Assembly (NCBI GenBank): GCA_022450865.1
Contig: JAKUOQ010000010.1
Coordinates: 1 to 33,470, forward strand
Origin: Nitrospinales bacterium
GTDB taxonomy: Bacteria > Nitrospinota > Nitrospinia > Nitrospinales > VA-1
Direction: 5' to 3'
DNA length: 33,470 nucleotides
The translations under genes and the position numbers were made by a program. Shown here piece by piece: positions 9,565 through 20,041 of this stretch. Below the pieces are notes generated by a model that was not told the origin of the DNA, ran no database searches, and was given only the letters and a program-made list of their open reading frames with translations. Every line of letters starts with the position of its first letter. Position 1 is the first letter of the stretch.

Positions 9565-10164
9565 ATGGAGTATGAGACCAAAGCGGCGAACCAGGGTTTT
9601 AGAAATATCTCAGGAGTCGACGAAGCGGGTCGTGGGCCTCTTGCCGGGCCTGTAGTTGCCGCTGCGGTAATCTTTTCTCCCAATATCGATATCGTAGATT
9701 TGGACGATTCTAAAAAATTATCTCCGAAAAAACGCGAAGAACTGTTCCCAGAAATTCAGGAAAGAGCTACTGCTTATGGAGTTGCAGTCATAGGCCATAA
9801 GATAATTGATGAGATCAACATTCTACAAGCGGCACGGCTAGCTATGAAGCAAGCGGTGGATCAATTAAATCCTATTCCTGATCTATTGCTCATTGATGGA
9901 AATCAAAAAATTGAATCCAGTATAGATCAATGGGCGATTGTGAAAGGCGACTCTAAAAGCTTATCTATTGCCGCAGCATCGGTTCTTGCGAAGGTCACAC
10001 GCGACCGCATTATGGACGACTACCATAAGCTTTACCCACAATACGCATTTAATCGTCATAAAGGGTACGGCACAAAATTACATCGAACTTTGATTCAAGA
10101 GCATGGTCCCTGTCCAATTCATCGCAGTAAGTTCAAGGGCGTTTCAGAATATATAAATCGATAA
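9565..10164 (+). CDS. rnhB: Ribonuclease HII
   Basis: SGVDEAGRGPLAGPVVAAAV, LDDSKKLSPKKRE, KVTRDRIM; ORF track starts at 9490 but MEYETK at 9565 or MNLMEYETK at 9556 is likelier. Confidence 0.95.
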   Translation: MEYETKAANQGFRNISGVDEAGRGPLAGPVVAAAVIFSPNIDIVDLDDSKKLSPKKREELFPEIQERATAYGVAVIGHKIIDEINILQAARLAMKQAVDQLNPIPDLLLIDGNQKIESSIDQWAIVKGDSKSLSIAAASVLAKVTRDRIMDDYHKLYPQYAFNRHKGYGTKLHRTLIQEHGPCPIHRSKFKGVSEYINR

Positions 10165-10171
10165 ATATTTT

Positions 10172-11905
10172 ATGCTTTCATTCTCGAAAAAAAAATGGTG
10201 TCTCACGGAAGTTTCTACGGACAAGTCCTTAGCTTTAGCCAAAGAACTTGATATTCCAGTTACCATAGCGGTGTTAATGATTAATCGCGGTGTAACGACC
10301 ACAGAAGAAGCAAAGCATTTTCTCCACGCCGACCTTGCATTATTACACGATCCTTTTCTGATGGCTGGTATGGGTGAGGCCGTAAAGCGGGTGATCCGTG
10401 CTATAGATGATGAGGAATCTATCACCGTATTTTGTGATTATGATGTCGATGGTGTGACCTCAGCGGCTTTCCTGACACATTTTTTTCGCGACCTCAACTG
10501 TTCGGTAACAGCCTATCTTCCGGAGCGCCATATAGAAGGGTACGGTCTAAATTCAGACGCAGTTCGAAAAATACGGGAGCAAGGGACTACTCTGATGATA
10601 ACCGCCGACTGCGGTATTACAGGTGTTAAAGAAGTGGCTTTGGCAAATGAGTTGGGTTTGGATGTGATTGTTACTGATCATCATCAGGTTGGTGAGGAAG
10701 GTTTGCCTAAGGCAGTGGCTGTCTTGAATCCACATCGCGATGAATGCGATTATCCCTTTCGCTTTTTAAGCGGTGTGGGTCTGGCGTTTAAATTAGCTGT
10801 AGGAGTTCGAAAAGAGTTGTATAAAGCTGGAAGGAAAAAAGAAGACTTACCAAACTTGAAACGCCATTTAGATTTATTTGCCTTGGGAACCATTGCTGAT
10901 GTCGCTCCTTTGACGGGAGAAAACCATATATTAACTCGGCATGGATTAGATGTTTTATCCACTTCCAATAAGCCGGGGCTAGTGGCATTGAAAGAGGTGG
11001 CGGGAATTGTAGGAAATGTTGATGCACGTTCAGTAGGATTCGGCCTGGGACCACGACTCAACGCTGCGGGTCGATTGGGTAAAGCGGATAATGGGTTACA
11101 TTTGTTAACAGCAACTGACCTTTCGGCCGCCAAAGTTCTAGCGAAAGAGCTGGAAAAAATAAATCAGGAAAGAAAGAAAATTCAGGAGGAGACTTTTCTG
11201 GAAGCAGAATCATTATTGCGTAACGATGGGGATCTTAAAAATAAGAGAGTGATTGTATTGGCATCAGAAATTTTTCACCCTGGAGTTATCGGCATCGCTG
11301 CTTCTAAAATAGTGGATAAATATCATCGTCCGACGGTTTTGATTGCAATAGAGGAAGGACTAGGGAAAGGGTCGGGTCGAAGCATACCAAAATTCAATCT
11401 ATTCAAAGCTTTTACGGATTGTTCCTCACATCTCATACAATTTGGGGGTCATGCCTATGCAGCAGGATTATCTATAGAAGAAGAGAATATAGATAACTTC
11501 TGTGTTGCCATGAATAAAGTAGGAAGTCGATATTTGCAAGAAAAAGATTTAATTCCTCAATTGAGAATAGATAGTATTCTCAAGCTTTCTCAAATCGATT
11601 TGGCACTATATAAAAGCCTTTCTTTGCTGGAACCCTTTGGCGCTGAAAACCCAGTTCCAACTTTTCAATCAAATAAAGTCAAAATTAAAGAAGTAAAATA
11701 TATTGGTAAGGAAAAAAACCATATTCGTTTTTATGCTACTCAAGGAGTAGGAAATATCGCAGTGGTTGCCTTCAACTTTGCCCATATATTCGATTCAATT
11801 GATATTGCTAATGAAGTTTTTGATATAACATACGAGCTTCATCTCAACACTTGGAATGGACGTGAAAAATTAGAATTGAGACTATTAGATTTAAGAGGGA
11901 TGTGA
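10172..11905 (+). CDS. recJ: Single-stranded-DNA-specific exonuclease RecJ
   Basis: 577 aa; CDYDVDGVTSAA, ITADCGI, VTDHHQ, DHH/DHHA1 architecture with GGHAYAAG. Confidence 0.96.
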   Translation: MLSFSKKKWCLTEVSTDKSLALAKELDIPVTIAVLMINRGVTTTEEAKHFLHADLALLHDPFLMAGMGEAVKRVIRAIDDEESITVFCDYDVDGVTSAAFLTHFFRDLNCSVTAYLPERHIEGYGLNSDAVRKIREQGTTLMITADCGITGVKEVALANELGLDVIVTDHHQVGEEGLPKAVAVLNPHRDECDYPFRFLSGVGLAFKLAVGVRKELYKAGRKKEDLPNLKRHLDLFALGTIADVAPLTGENHILTRHGLDVLSTSNKPGLVALKEVAGIVGNVDARSVGFGLGPRLNAAGRLGKADNGLHLLTATDLSAAKVLAKELEKINQERKKIQEETFLEAESLLRNDGDLKNKRVIVLASEIFHPGVIGIAASKIVDKYHRPTVLIAIEEGLGKGSGRSIPKFNLFKAFTDCSSHLIQFGGHAYAAGLSIEEENIDNFCVAMNKVGSRYLQEKDLIPQLRIDSILKLSQIDLALYKSLSLLEPFGAENPVPTFQSNKVKIKEVKYIGKEKNHIRFYATQGVGNIAVVAFNFAHIFDSIDIANEVFDITYELHLNTWNGREKLELRLLDLRGM

Positions 11906-11991
11906 AATTCGTTTTCTACTTTTTTCCTAAGTCTATAAGTGTGTAAATATTTTTTTTGGAGTGGGGGTCTTGTATCCAAGGACTTAACTTA

Positions 11992-14574
11992 CTACTCAAC
12001 CCTTACAGCTTCTTTGGGATTCAATTTTTGAGCGAGGCGAGCGGGGTAGAGTCCGGCAAGAATAGAAATTCCCCAGGAAAACCCAACCAACAGGAAAATA
12101 TAAAAATAAGGGAAATGAATCTGGATGGTCCACCCAAAGGATTGTTTATTGATAACAAAAATTAGAATATAGGAAACAATAATTCCTGCGATCAAACCCA
12201 TTGCAGACCCGATCAACCCTAATATTCCAGCTTCTATCATTACCATCCGTTTGACCTGGCTGGTGAAGGCACCTATAAATCTTAGAATACCTATTTCCCT
12301 TTTTCGTTCAAGAATTAGAGAGACCAGAGTGTTGAACAGTCCCAGCACAGCCACTAGAATGGCTATAATTTCGAGCGAATAGGTGATGGCAAAAGTTTTA
12401 TCGAACACTTCCAGAACCTGTTTTTTGAGTTCTGAGTTGGATCGAAGGATCAATTTGTGTTCGCTAAGTCTATTTAAAATTTCTTTTCGAACTCTATTCA
12501 ATTTGGTTTTATCATTGAGATAGATCACGAAACTGTTGATTTGACTTTTCTGGTAATATTTTAAAAAGGTGGTTCGGTCAAGAATGATGTAGCCCCTTTC
12601 TCGGGAGTAGTCGAAATAAATGGCTGCAATTTCCAGTTTTACCGCGCCCTTCGGGCTTTTTAAATTCAAGGTATCGCCTACTTGAACTTTATGTTTAAGA
12701 GAAAAAGCTTCTGAAACAATCGCACGATTTTTACCAACCATATACTGGTCTAGTTCATTTGCAGAGGGTCCTGCTTTGATCACAAGATTTCCAAATTTAG
12801 ATAATACCGAAAAATCGCCCGTAGCTAGGACAACTGGAAGATTGTTGTAGGAAATATCCATAGCTCGAAACTGATCAATCGCTGTTATGCCAGAAACCAA
12901 TTTTAGTTTTTCTACTTGTTCGGACGGCAAAGTATGCTGGTAGTCAATATCTCGCCCTCCCGCAACGCGAACAAATAAATCAGCTTTTAAAGTCTGGTCG
13001 ATCCAGACAATTACAGTTTGTCGAAAGCTATGAACCATGATGGACATGCTGATGACCATCATAAATGCAATGGCCAGGGAGGAAACAGCCAGTGCGTTTC
13101 TCCCAACATTTTGCGAGAGATTCATGCAGGCCAATAGACCTTCTCCTCCCATCACTTTTTTAAAGAAATTATGAAATCTGTCACGAGTCCAAAGTAAGGC
13201 TGCTGGCGATAGCATAGACAAGCCAAGAATAATTAAGAAAACAGAAAAGAAACCGAAATAGGGGAATTGATTGATAGGTGGGAATTGTGTGCAGAATCCG
13301 GCGAGCAGAAAAACGCCTCCCGCCGAAAAATTTAATTGTCGACTCCCGCGAAAAAGTTTTAGATCATAACTTCCGCGCCGCATAACTGAAGTGGGCGGTG
13401 TTGTGGCTGCATCCCAGGCAGGTATGAGAGCTGAAATGAATGAAAGTATGACTCCTAATAAAAAATAGGGTCCCATTTCGTGCCATTGGAAATCAATTTC
13501 AGTGACATAACTCGGAGCGTATAGGTTGTTGACGGTCATGGAAATGGCATCCAGTGAAAATTGCGCAAAGTAATATCCCAGCCCAATTCCCAAAATGGAA
13601 CCAACGGTACCAATGACTCCCGCTTCCAGAAAAAATATCAGGGCGACTAAGGTGGGGGTTGCGCCAAGCGCACGTAATGTCCCGATTTCGACCCTCCTCC
13701 GCACGACAGAAAGCGCGATCATATTGTAGATGAGGTATAGGGCTACAAGTAGGGCAACGAAACTCAGGGCCGTGAGATTATATTGAAACGCCTGCAGCAT
13801 TTTTTCTACTTGTTGGTTTTTACGTTGTGGTCGTTCCACTTGAAGATGTTCGGGTAGTAAAGCAGAAATCTTTTTTTGCATGACCTCAAAATTTACTTTT
13901 TTTAGAAACTGAATATCAATTCGATCGAGCCGACCAAATTTTTCGAAGACTTTCTGAGCTGCTGCGATATCCATCAGCGCAAAATTTCCATTTAGGGCTT
14001 TGCCTATTCCCTTATTTTCAAGTACTGCATTTACCTTGAGTGTTTTTTCTTTTCCCTTGATCAAAAATTGTAGAGTACTGCCTACACCAAACTGGACATC
14101 AGGTATGAATTTTTCTGGAAGGATCACTCCTGCGGGATCCATGATGAGTGGCAATAGACCTTTTAGATCTTTATCCATTGTTTTGAGTGAAAAATCTCGA
14201 ATTCCGCTGTCTTGTAAAAGATCGGTGCCAATAATTTCCACAACTTCACCGCTGGTAGATTCCAGACCATAACCTTCGATTACGGGATAGACTTTAATTT
14301 CTTTTCTCAGTGCATGGAGCTTTTCAAAATGGATTTCGTCAAAGTCTATGCCCTCGGCCCGAATCACAGCATCGGCACGACCGAGTACCAGATCGACACT
14401 TTCGGTAAATGACATCATCGTTTGTTGATTGGCGAGGCGGATACTAAGAAAGACAGCAACCCCTACAGCGACGCCAAAAATCGTGATGATAGTCCGAAAT
14501 GGATCACGAATTAAGGGGCGCAGGATGAGCGCTGTAAAAAGATCCTTAAAGTAGTAAAGAAAGCTCACAATCAA
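11992..14574 (-). CDS. ABC transporter permease, FtsX/MacB type (two FtsX regions)
   Basis: 860 aa; N-terminal TM, large soluble loop, repeated VVRRRVEIGTLRALGATP and ILERKREIGILRFIGAF motifs. Confidence 0.92.
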   Translation of the reverse strand: MIVSFLYYFKDLFTALILRPLIRDPFRTIITIFGVAVGVAVFLSIRLANQQTMMSFTESVDLVLGRADAVIRAEGIDFDEIHFEKLHALRKEIKVYPVIEGYGLESTSGEVVEIIGTDLLQDSGIRDFSLKTMDKDLKGLLPLIMDPAGVILPEKFIPDVQFGVGSTLQFLIKGKEKTLKVNAVLENKGIGKALNGNFALMDIAAAQKVFEKFGRLDRIDIQFLKKVNFEVMQKKISALLPEHLQVERPQRKNQQVEKMLQAFQYNLTALSFVALLVALYLIYNMIALSVVRRRVEIGTLRALGATPTLVALIFFLEAGVIGTVGSILGIGLGYYFAQFSLDAISMTVNNLYAPSYVTEIDFQWHEMGPYFLLGVILSFISALIPAWDAATTPPTSVMRRGSYDLKLFRGSRQLNFSAGGVFLLAGFCTQFPPINQFPYFGFFSVFLIILGLSMLSPAALLWTRDRFHNFFKKVMGGEGLLACMNLSQNVGRNALAVSSLAIAFMMVISMSIMVHSFRQTVIVWIDQTLKADLFVRVAGGRDIDYQHTLPSEQVEKLKLVSGITAIDQFRAMDISYNNLPVVLATGDFSVLSKFGNLVIKAGPSANELDQYMVGKNRAIVSEAFSLKHKVQVGDTLNLKSPKGAVKLEIAAIYFDYSRERGYIILDRTTFLKYYQKSQINSFVIYLNDKTKLNRVRKEILNRLSEHKLILRSNSELKKQVLEVFDKTFAITYSLEIIAILVAVLGLFNTLVSLILERKREIGILRFIGAFTSQVKRMVMIEAGILGLIGSAMGLIAGIIVSYILIFVINKQSFGWTIQIHFPYFYIFLLVGFSWGISILAGLYPARLAQKLNPKEAVRVE

Positions 14575-15242
14575 ATATCGGTTAGTTTTCCATCGCGGAT
14601 TTCGAAATGCCGATTACCGAATTCTGCTATTTGTGGATTGTGGGTAACGAGAATGACAGTGGTATTAAAATCAGTAGCAGCGCGCTTCATCAGTTCAATA
14701 ATTTTTTGTCCGTTTTCAGAGTCAAGATTACCAGTGGGCTCATCTGCCAGGAGGATCACAGGTTGGTGAACTAAGGCTCGAGCAATAGCAATACGTTGCA
14801 TTTCGCCCCCCGATAGTTCTGCTGGAAAAGATTGAGCGCGATTCCAGAGTCCAACATATTCCAAAAGTGTTTGCACACGACTGCCCTCCGTTTTTGACGA
14901 ATGAGCAAGAAGCAGTGGGAGTTCCACATTTTCCTGAATAGTCAGGGTCGGCATCAGATTGAAAAACTGGAAAACAAAACCAATTTCTTTCCTGCGTAAT
15001 AAGGTTAGATCGTGGTCGGAAAGGTCAGAGACTTTTCGCTCTTGCAAATAAATTTGTCCTCGATCAGGTAGGTCCAGTCCTGCCAGTAAATTAAGCAAAG
15101 TCGTTTTTCCACCACCACTAGGACCCATGATGGTAACAAAGTCTCCAGCATCGAAACTCAAATTAACGCCCTTCAAAGCTGTGACCGAGGTTGCTCCATT
15201 TTGATAGGATTTAAAAACATCAACAAACTGAATAATTGCCAT
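14571..15242 (-). CDS. ABC transporter ATP-binding protein, LolD/MacB-like
   Basis: GPSGGGKTTLLN Walker A, LSGGEMQRIAIARAL signature, ILLADEPTGNLD Walker B; 4-nt overlap with the permease gene. Confidence 0.95.
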   Translation of the reverse strand: MAIIQFVDVFKSYQNGATSVTALKGVNLSFDAGDFVTIMGPSGGGKTTLLNLLAGLDLPDRGQIYLQERKVSDLSDHDLTLLRRKEIGFVFQFFNLMPTLTIQENVELPLLLAHSSKTEGSRVQTLLEYVGLWNRAQSFPAELSGGEMQRIAIARALVHQPVILLADEPTGNLDSENGQKIIELMKRAATDFNTTVILVTHNPQIAEFGNRHFEIRDGKLTDI

Positions 15243-15366
15243 AGTTGAAAGAAGGTATCTAGTAATAAAAAATTAGCATGTCGTTGAACCTTATCGCAGA
15301 TTATGATAAGGATGGGAAGTTTATTTGCAAAGTTTATTTTTAGTTTAATTAATCAGGGATTGAGGA

Positions 15367-16548
15367 ATGGCTATATCGAAAAAAGTAAACGGATTTATGG
15401 AGAATTCTTCCTGGATCAGGAAGATGTTTGAAGAAGGGATTCGCCTAAAAAAAGAATTTGGCGAGGAAAATGTGTTTGATCTTTCCCTGGGGAATCCCGT
15501 CATTGAGCCTCCACAAAAAGTGCAGGATGCTCTGGTGCAGGCAGCAAAAGATACTTCGCCCGGTCTACACCGCTACATGCCTAACGCAGGTTTTCAGGAT
15601 GTTAGAGAGGCCATTTCCAAAACACTTTCTGAGGAATGCAAAGTAACACTTTCTGCAAATGACCTAGTGATGGTTTGCGGCGCTGCAGGTGGTTTGAACA
15701 TCACCCTTAAAACCCTTCTTGATAGCGGCGATGAAGTTTTAATTTTTGCTCCTTATTTTGTGGAGTATCTTTTTTATGCAGATAACCATGGAGGTAAAGT
15801 AGTATCTGTTAAAACACATGATGATTTTACTCTAAATTTTGATGCCTTGAAAAATGCTTTGAATGAAAAAACCAAGGCGGTAATAATCAATTCACCCAAC
15901 AATCCCACCGGTGTGGTTTATTCTCGCGAAGAACTGAAACAATTAGCAAAAATATTGAAAAAGCATTCAGATAAATCGGGTAGGCCTGTTTATTTAATCT
16001 CGGATGACCCTTATAAAAAAATTACCTTTGACGGGGTAGAAGCGGCAAACATTCTCGAGTTATATGAAAATAGTATTTACATCACGTCCCACTCGAAAGA
16101 CATTGCGTTGGCGGGAGAAAGAATTGGATTTGTTGCAGTGCACCCAAAATGCGAAGATGCTGACAACTTGATGGCCGGACTGATTTTTTCTAACCGGGTG
16201 TTGGGTTTTGTGAATGCGCCTGCTTTGATCCAACGTGTTTTAAAAAATGTACAAGGGGTAACGGTGAATGTTGAACAATATCGAAAAAAGCGAGATTTTT
16301 TATATGGTGAATTGGTCCGAATTGGTTATGAGGTTGTCAAACCTCAAGGTGCATTTTATTTCTTTCCCAAATCGCCTATAAAGGATGAAGTGGAGTTTGT
16401 GAATAAACTGGCAGAGAAAAAGGTGCTGGTTGTGCCTGGACGCGGATTTGGTTGCCCGGGCTATTTTCGTATATCCTATTGCCTTCCTGATTCGGTAATT
16501 GAGGGCTCCATCCCGGGATTCGAGTCGGCATTTCAGGCTTATCTTTAG
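15367..16548 (+). CDS. PLP-dependent aminotransferase, class I/II
   Basis: NSPNNPTGVVYSREEL, SDDPYKKITFDG, SHSKDIALAGERIGF (PLP-lysine), RISYCLPD. Confidence 0.92.
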   Translation: MAISKKVNGFMENSSWIRKMFEEGIRLKKEFGEENVFDLSLGNPVIEPPQKVQDALVQAAKDTSPGLHRYMPNAGFQDVREAISKTLSEECKVTLSANDLVMVCGAAGGLNITLKTLLDSGDEVLIFAPYFVEYLFYADNHGGKVVSVKTHDDFTLNFDALKNALNEKTKAVIINSPNNPTGVVYSREELKQLAKILKKHSDKSGRPVYLISDDPYKKITFDGVEAANILELYENSIYITSHSKDIALAGERIGFVAVHPKCEDADNLMAGLIFSNRVLGFVNAPALIQRVLKNVQGVTVNVEQYRKKRDFLYGELVRIGYEVVKPQGAFYFFPKSPIKDEVEFVNKLAEKKVLVVPGRGFGCPGYFRISYCLPDSVIEGSIPGFESAFQAYL

Positions 16549-16647
16549 GTTTAGTTCTGTCTATGGTGCAGACGAATCTTTTTTGATAAAATAAAACCTT
16601 ATTCTACATAGATTTAAAATTAATCGTTTTTGACAGGAAATTTGGTT

Positions 16648-17802
16648 ATGGCTTTGACTACAGATCAAATCAACCGGTACAGTCGACATTTGTTGTTACC
16701 GGAAGTAGGGGTTGAAGGGCAGGAAAAAATTTGTAATGCAAAAGTTTTACTGATCGGAACCGGTGGACTGGGTTCTCCATTAGCACTTTATTTGGCGGCT
16801 GCAGGAGTCGGTACGTTGGGATTGATTGATTTCGATGTCGTAGACTTCAGCAATTTACAAAGGCAGGTAGCGCATGGCGAGTCGACGGTTGGAAAACTCA
16901 AGGTAGATTCTGCAAAGGACCGAATTGCTGATTTGAACTCCAGCATTGATGTGAAAACTTATAACGTCAGGTTGTCGTCTGAAAATGTGATGGACATTTT
17001 TAAAGATTACGACATTATCATCGATGGCACGGATAACTTCCCTACCCGTTATTTGGCCAGTGATGCCTGCGTATTATTAAACAAACCTTATATTTATGGA
17101 TGTATTTTAAGGTTCGAGGGCCAGGCTTCCGTATTTGATTCTAGCATCGGACCTTGTTATCGGTGTTTGTATCCCGAACCACCACCACCAGGCCTAGTAC
17201 CCAGTTGCGCGGAGGGTGGAGTGTTGGGAATTCTTCCAGGAATTGTGGGTCTCATTCAGGCAAATGAAGCAGTCAAAATAATTCTTGGAAAAGGTGAGAC
17301 TTTGGTGGGCCGTTTGTTGTTGTTCGATGCTTTGTCCATGAAGTTCAGGGAAATGAAGCTCAAAAAGGATAAGGCCTGCCCCATTTGTGGTGACAACCCG
17401 ACTATTAAAGAATTGATCGATTATGAAGAGTTTTGTGGCATCGTTCCAGTTCAAGCATCTCCAGACGATGATGAAATGGAAATCGGAGTCGAGCAGGTAA
17501 AACAGATGATGGACAATAAGAAGGCATTTAGACTGATTGATGTGAGGGAACCCTCGGAGTATGATATTTGTAAAATTGGCGGGGCGATTCTGATCCCACT
17601 TGGAGATATAGAAGAACAAGACCTGTCAAAACTCAATGGTTTAAAACCAGACGAAGAAATTGTTTTACATTGTAAGGCAGGGGTGCGATCCATGAAGGCT
17701 GCCAAGGCGCTTAAGGAAATGGGATTTAAAAATCTGAAAAGCATGCGCGGAGGTATCAATGAATGGTCAGAAAAGATCGACTCTTCTGTCCCACTATATT
17801 AA
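16648..17802 (+). CDS. moeB: MoeB/ThiF-type adenylyltransferase with C-terminal rhodanese domain
   Basis: RYSRHLLLPEVGVEGQEKI, GTGGLGSPLALYLAAAGVG, two CxxC motifs (CYRC, CPIC), rhodanese LHCKAGVRS. Confidence 0.92.
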   Translation: MALTTDQINRYSRHLLLPEVGVEGQEKICNAKVLLIGTGGLGSPLALYLAAAGVGTLGLIDFDVVDFSNLQRQVAHGESTVGKLKVDSAKDRIADLNSSIDVKTYNVRLSSENVMDIFKDYDIIIDGTDNFPTRYLASDACVLLNKPYIYGCILRFEGQASVFDSSIGPCYRCLYPEPPPPGLVPSCAEGGVLGILPGIVGLIQANEAVKIILGKGETLVGRLLLFDALSMKFREMKLKKDKACPICGDNPTIKELIDYEEFCGIVPVQASPDDDEMEIGVEQVKQMMDNKKAFRLIDVREPSEYDICKIGGAILIPLGDIEEQDLSKLNGLKPDEEIVLHCKAGVRSMKAAKALKEMGFKNLKSMRGGINEWSEKIDSSVPLY

Positions 17803-17819
17803 AGGTCTGAAGTTTTAAA

Positions 17820-18608
17820 TTGTCCTCCTTGAAAAACCGAAAAGTAATCGTGACAGGTGCGGCAGATGGGATTGGCAGAGCCCTTGCTCTGGCATTTGCG
17901 AAAGAAGGCGCACAAGTAGCGGGTTGTTCTCGTAGTGCAGAGCGCTTGGATTCCTTAGAGAAAGAGATTAAGGGTTCAGGGCATATCTTTTTTGCAACTG
18001 ATCTTTCCAACGCCGAGGGGATTAGTGAATTTTTTAACAAGACGCAAGAAACGTTTAGTGGGATAGATATTCTTGTTAATAATGTCGGTGCGGTTTTAAA
18101 ATTGGGAAACTTTTTAGAAGTTTCTGACCAGGATTGGGAAAATTCTTTCCAGTTGAATCTGATGTCAGCGGTTCGTCTGTGTAGGTTGAGTATACCTGCT
18201 TTGCGCAAATCTTCTTGTCCACGGATTATTAACATATCATCGATTGCCGCGTCTCACCCGCAGGAGATATTCCCGCATTACAGTGCAATGAAAGCAGGGA
18301 TGTCCAACCTAACGGTTTCACTGGCACAAACTCTAGCCGAGGATGGTATTTGCGTCAACTCCATCTCGCCTGGTCCTGTATGGAGCCAGTCATGGGAAAA
18401 AGAAGCTAAAGCTCAAGCCAGTGGACAATCTTTTGAGCAGGTCAAAAATGATATCATGGGGCAGACGAGCATAAACATTCCCCTTAATCGAATGGGGATG
18501 CCGGAAGATTTAACTGGGCTGACTCTGTTTCTTGCTTCCGAGCAATCTGCGTGGATCACCGCAACAAACTTCGTTATTGATGGTGGATTAACGCGGAACC
18601 CTTTCTAA
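17820..18608 (+). CDS. SDR-family oxidoreductase
   Basis: TGAADGIGRALA Rossmann motif, NNVGA, YSAMKAG, C-terminal FVIDGGLTRNPF; start uncertain (TTG 17820 or 17829). Confidence 0.9.
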   Translation: MSSLKNRKVIVTGAADGIGRALALAFAKEGAQVAGCSRSAERLDSLEKEIKGSGHIFFATDLSNAEGISEFFNKTQETFSGIDILVNNVGAVLKLGNFLEVSDQDWENSFQLNLMSAVRLCRLSIPALRKSSCPRIINISSIAASHPQEIFPHYSAMKAGMSNLTVSLAQTLAEDGICVNSISPGPVWSQSWEKEAKAQASGQSFEQVKNDIMGQTSINIPLNRMGMPEDLTGLTLFLASEQSAWITATNFVIDGGLTRNPF

Positions 18609-18658
18609 TAGAATTTTCCCTATTCTGTAAATCTTTTAACCTATTCGTATTTCAATAA

Positions 18659-20041
18659 ATGAAACCTTCTATCAACCCACAAATTTTTCGGGAATATGAT
18701 ATCCGCGGTATTGTGGGTACAGATCTCACCCCAGCATCCGTAACAAGTATTGGTAAAGCCATTGGAACCTATATAAGGCGGGGGAATGGAAAAAACATGA
18801 TTCTCGGTAGGGATGTTCGTTCTAGTTCCGTAGAGTTTTGTAATATTCTTTCCAAGGCTTTAAATTCGACTGGTTGTAATGTTATCGATATCGGAATGGT
18901 TCCCACACCGGTGTTGTACTTTGCCCTTCATCACTTCAATGCTGATGGTGGTGTCATGATTACGGGTAGTCACAATCCTCCTGAGTTCAATGGATTTAAA
19001 ATCAGCCAGGGTTTCCATAGTTTGTACGGAGAAAAGGTGCAGGAGTTGAAGGGATTGATAGAGGTGAATGACTTTGAAGTAGGAACTGGTACCACTCAGC
19101 AACAGCCAGTGTTAGCTGAATATATGGAAAAAATATGTTCTATTTTGGAAATTCCCAGAAAAATAAAGGTAGTGGTTGATGGAGGTAATGGTTGTTTTGG
19201 CATTGTTGGCCCGGATCTATTAAAAAAGTTGGGGCAAACACCTATCGAACTATTTAGCGAACCAGATGGTACATTTCCTAATCACCATCCGGACCCTACA
19301 GTTTCAGAACATCTTACCGACCTAATTGAAAAAGTCCGTCTGGAAAATGCAGAACTCGGTATTGGATTTGATGGCGATGCAGACCGAATAGGGGTTGTAG
19401 ATGAAAAAGGAAACATTTTATGGGGTGACCAGTTGCTCACAATTTTTGCTCGAGATATTCTTTCCCGAAATCCGGGAGCCACTATCGTTGGTGAAGTAAA
19501 ATGTTCGCAAAATCTCTATAAAGACATTAAAAAACACGGAGGAGTCCCGGTAATGGCTGCAGCAGGGCATTCTTTGATAAAAAATAAAATGCGCGAAACA
19601 GGAGCCTTGTTAGCTGGAGAAATGAGCGGACACATATGCTTTGCAGATAATTATTATGGTTTTGACGATGCCATTTTTGCAGCATGTAGAGTTTTACAAA
19701 TTGTCGCCCAATCGAACAAAAAGGTTTCTGAAATGCTTGCCGACCTTCCCGAAACGGCTTATACACCTGAGATTCGAATTGATTGTCCTGATGACCAAAA
19801 GTTTAAGATTGTTCGTGAATTAACAGAAATATTTCGAGAAAAATATGAAGTGATAGATATCGATGGAGTTCGGGTCAACTTTGATGATGGGTGGGCTTTG
19901 ATTCGGGCTTCAAACACACAACCTGTTTTAGTTCTTCGACTTGAAGCTGTTACCAAAGAAAGATTGAAAGAACTGGTCGCAGTCATAAAAAAACAAACTG
20001 ACAAATATAAACCTGTTATTCAGTTCGATTACGAGCCATGA
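18659..20041 (+). CDS. Phosphomannomutase/phosphoglucomutase (AlgC-like)
   Basis: FREYDIRGIVGTDL, MITGSHNPPEFNGFK catalytic Ser loop, FDGDADRIGVVDE metal loop, RASNTQPVLVLRLEA. Confidence 0.95.
   Translation: MKPSINPQIFREYDIRGIVGTDLTPASVTSIGKAIGTYIRRGNGKNMILGRDVRSSSVEFCNILSKALNSTGCNVIDIGMVPTPVLYFALHHFNADGGVMITGSHNPPEFNGFKISQGFHSLYGEKVQELKGLIEVNDFEVGTGTTQQQPVLAEYMEKICSILEIPRKIKVVVDGGNGCFGIVGPDLLKKLGQTPIELFSEPDGTFPNHHPDPTVSEHLTDLIEKVRLENAELGIGFDGDADRIGVVDEKGNILWGDQLLTIFARDILSRNPGATIVGEVKCSQNLYKDIKKHGGVPVMAAAGHSLIKNKMRETGALLAGEMSGHICFADNYYGFDDAIFAACRVLQIVAQSNKKVSEMLADLPETAYTPEIRIDCPDDQKFKIVRELTEIFREKYEVIDIDGVRVNFDDGWALIRASNTQPVLVLRLEAVTKERLKELVAVIKKQTDKYKPVIQFDYEP

Noticed and set aside
10553-11133. 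Antisense ORFs inside recJ
   Set aside because: Overlap conserved recJ coding sequence; no family resemblance
17194-18235. Antisense ORFs 17194-17619, 17451-17759 and 17756-18235
   Set aside because: They lie opposite the MoeB-rhodanese and SDR genes, with no recognisable motifs or initiation signals
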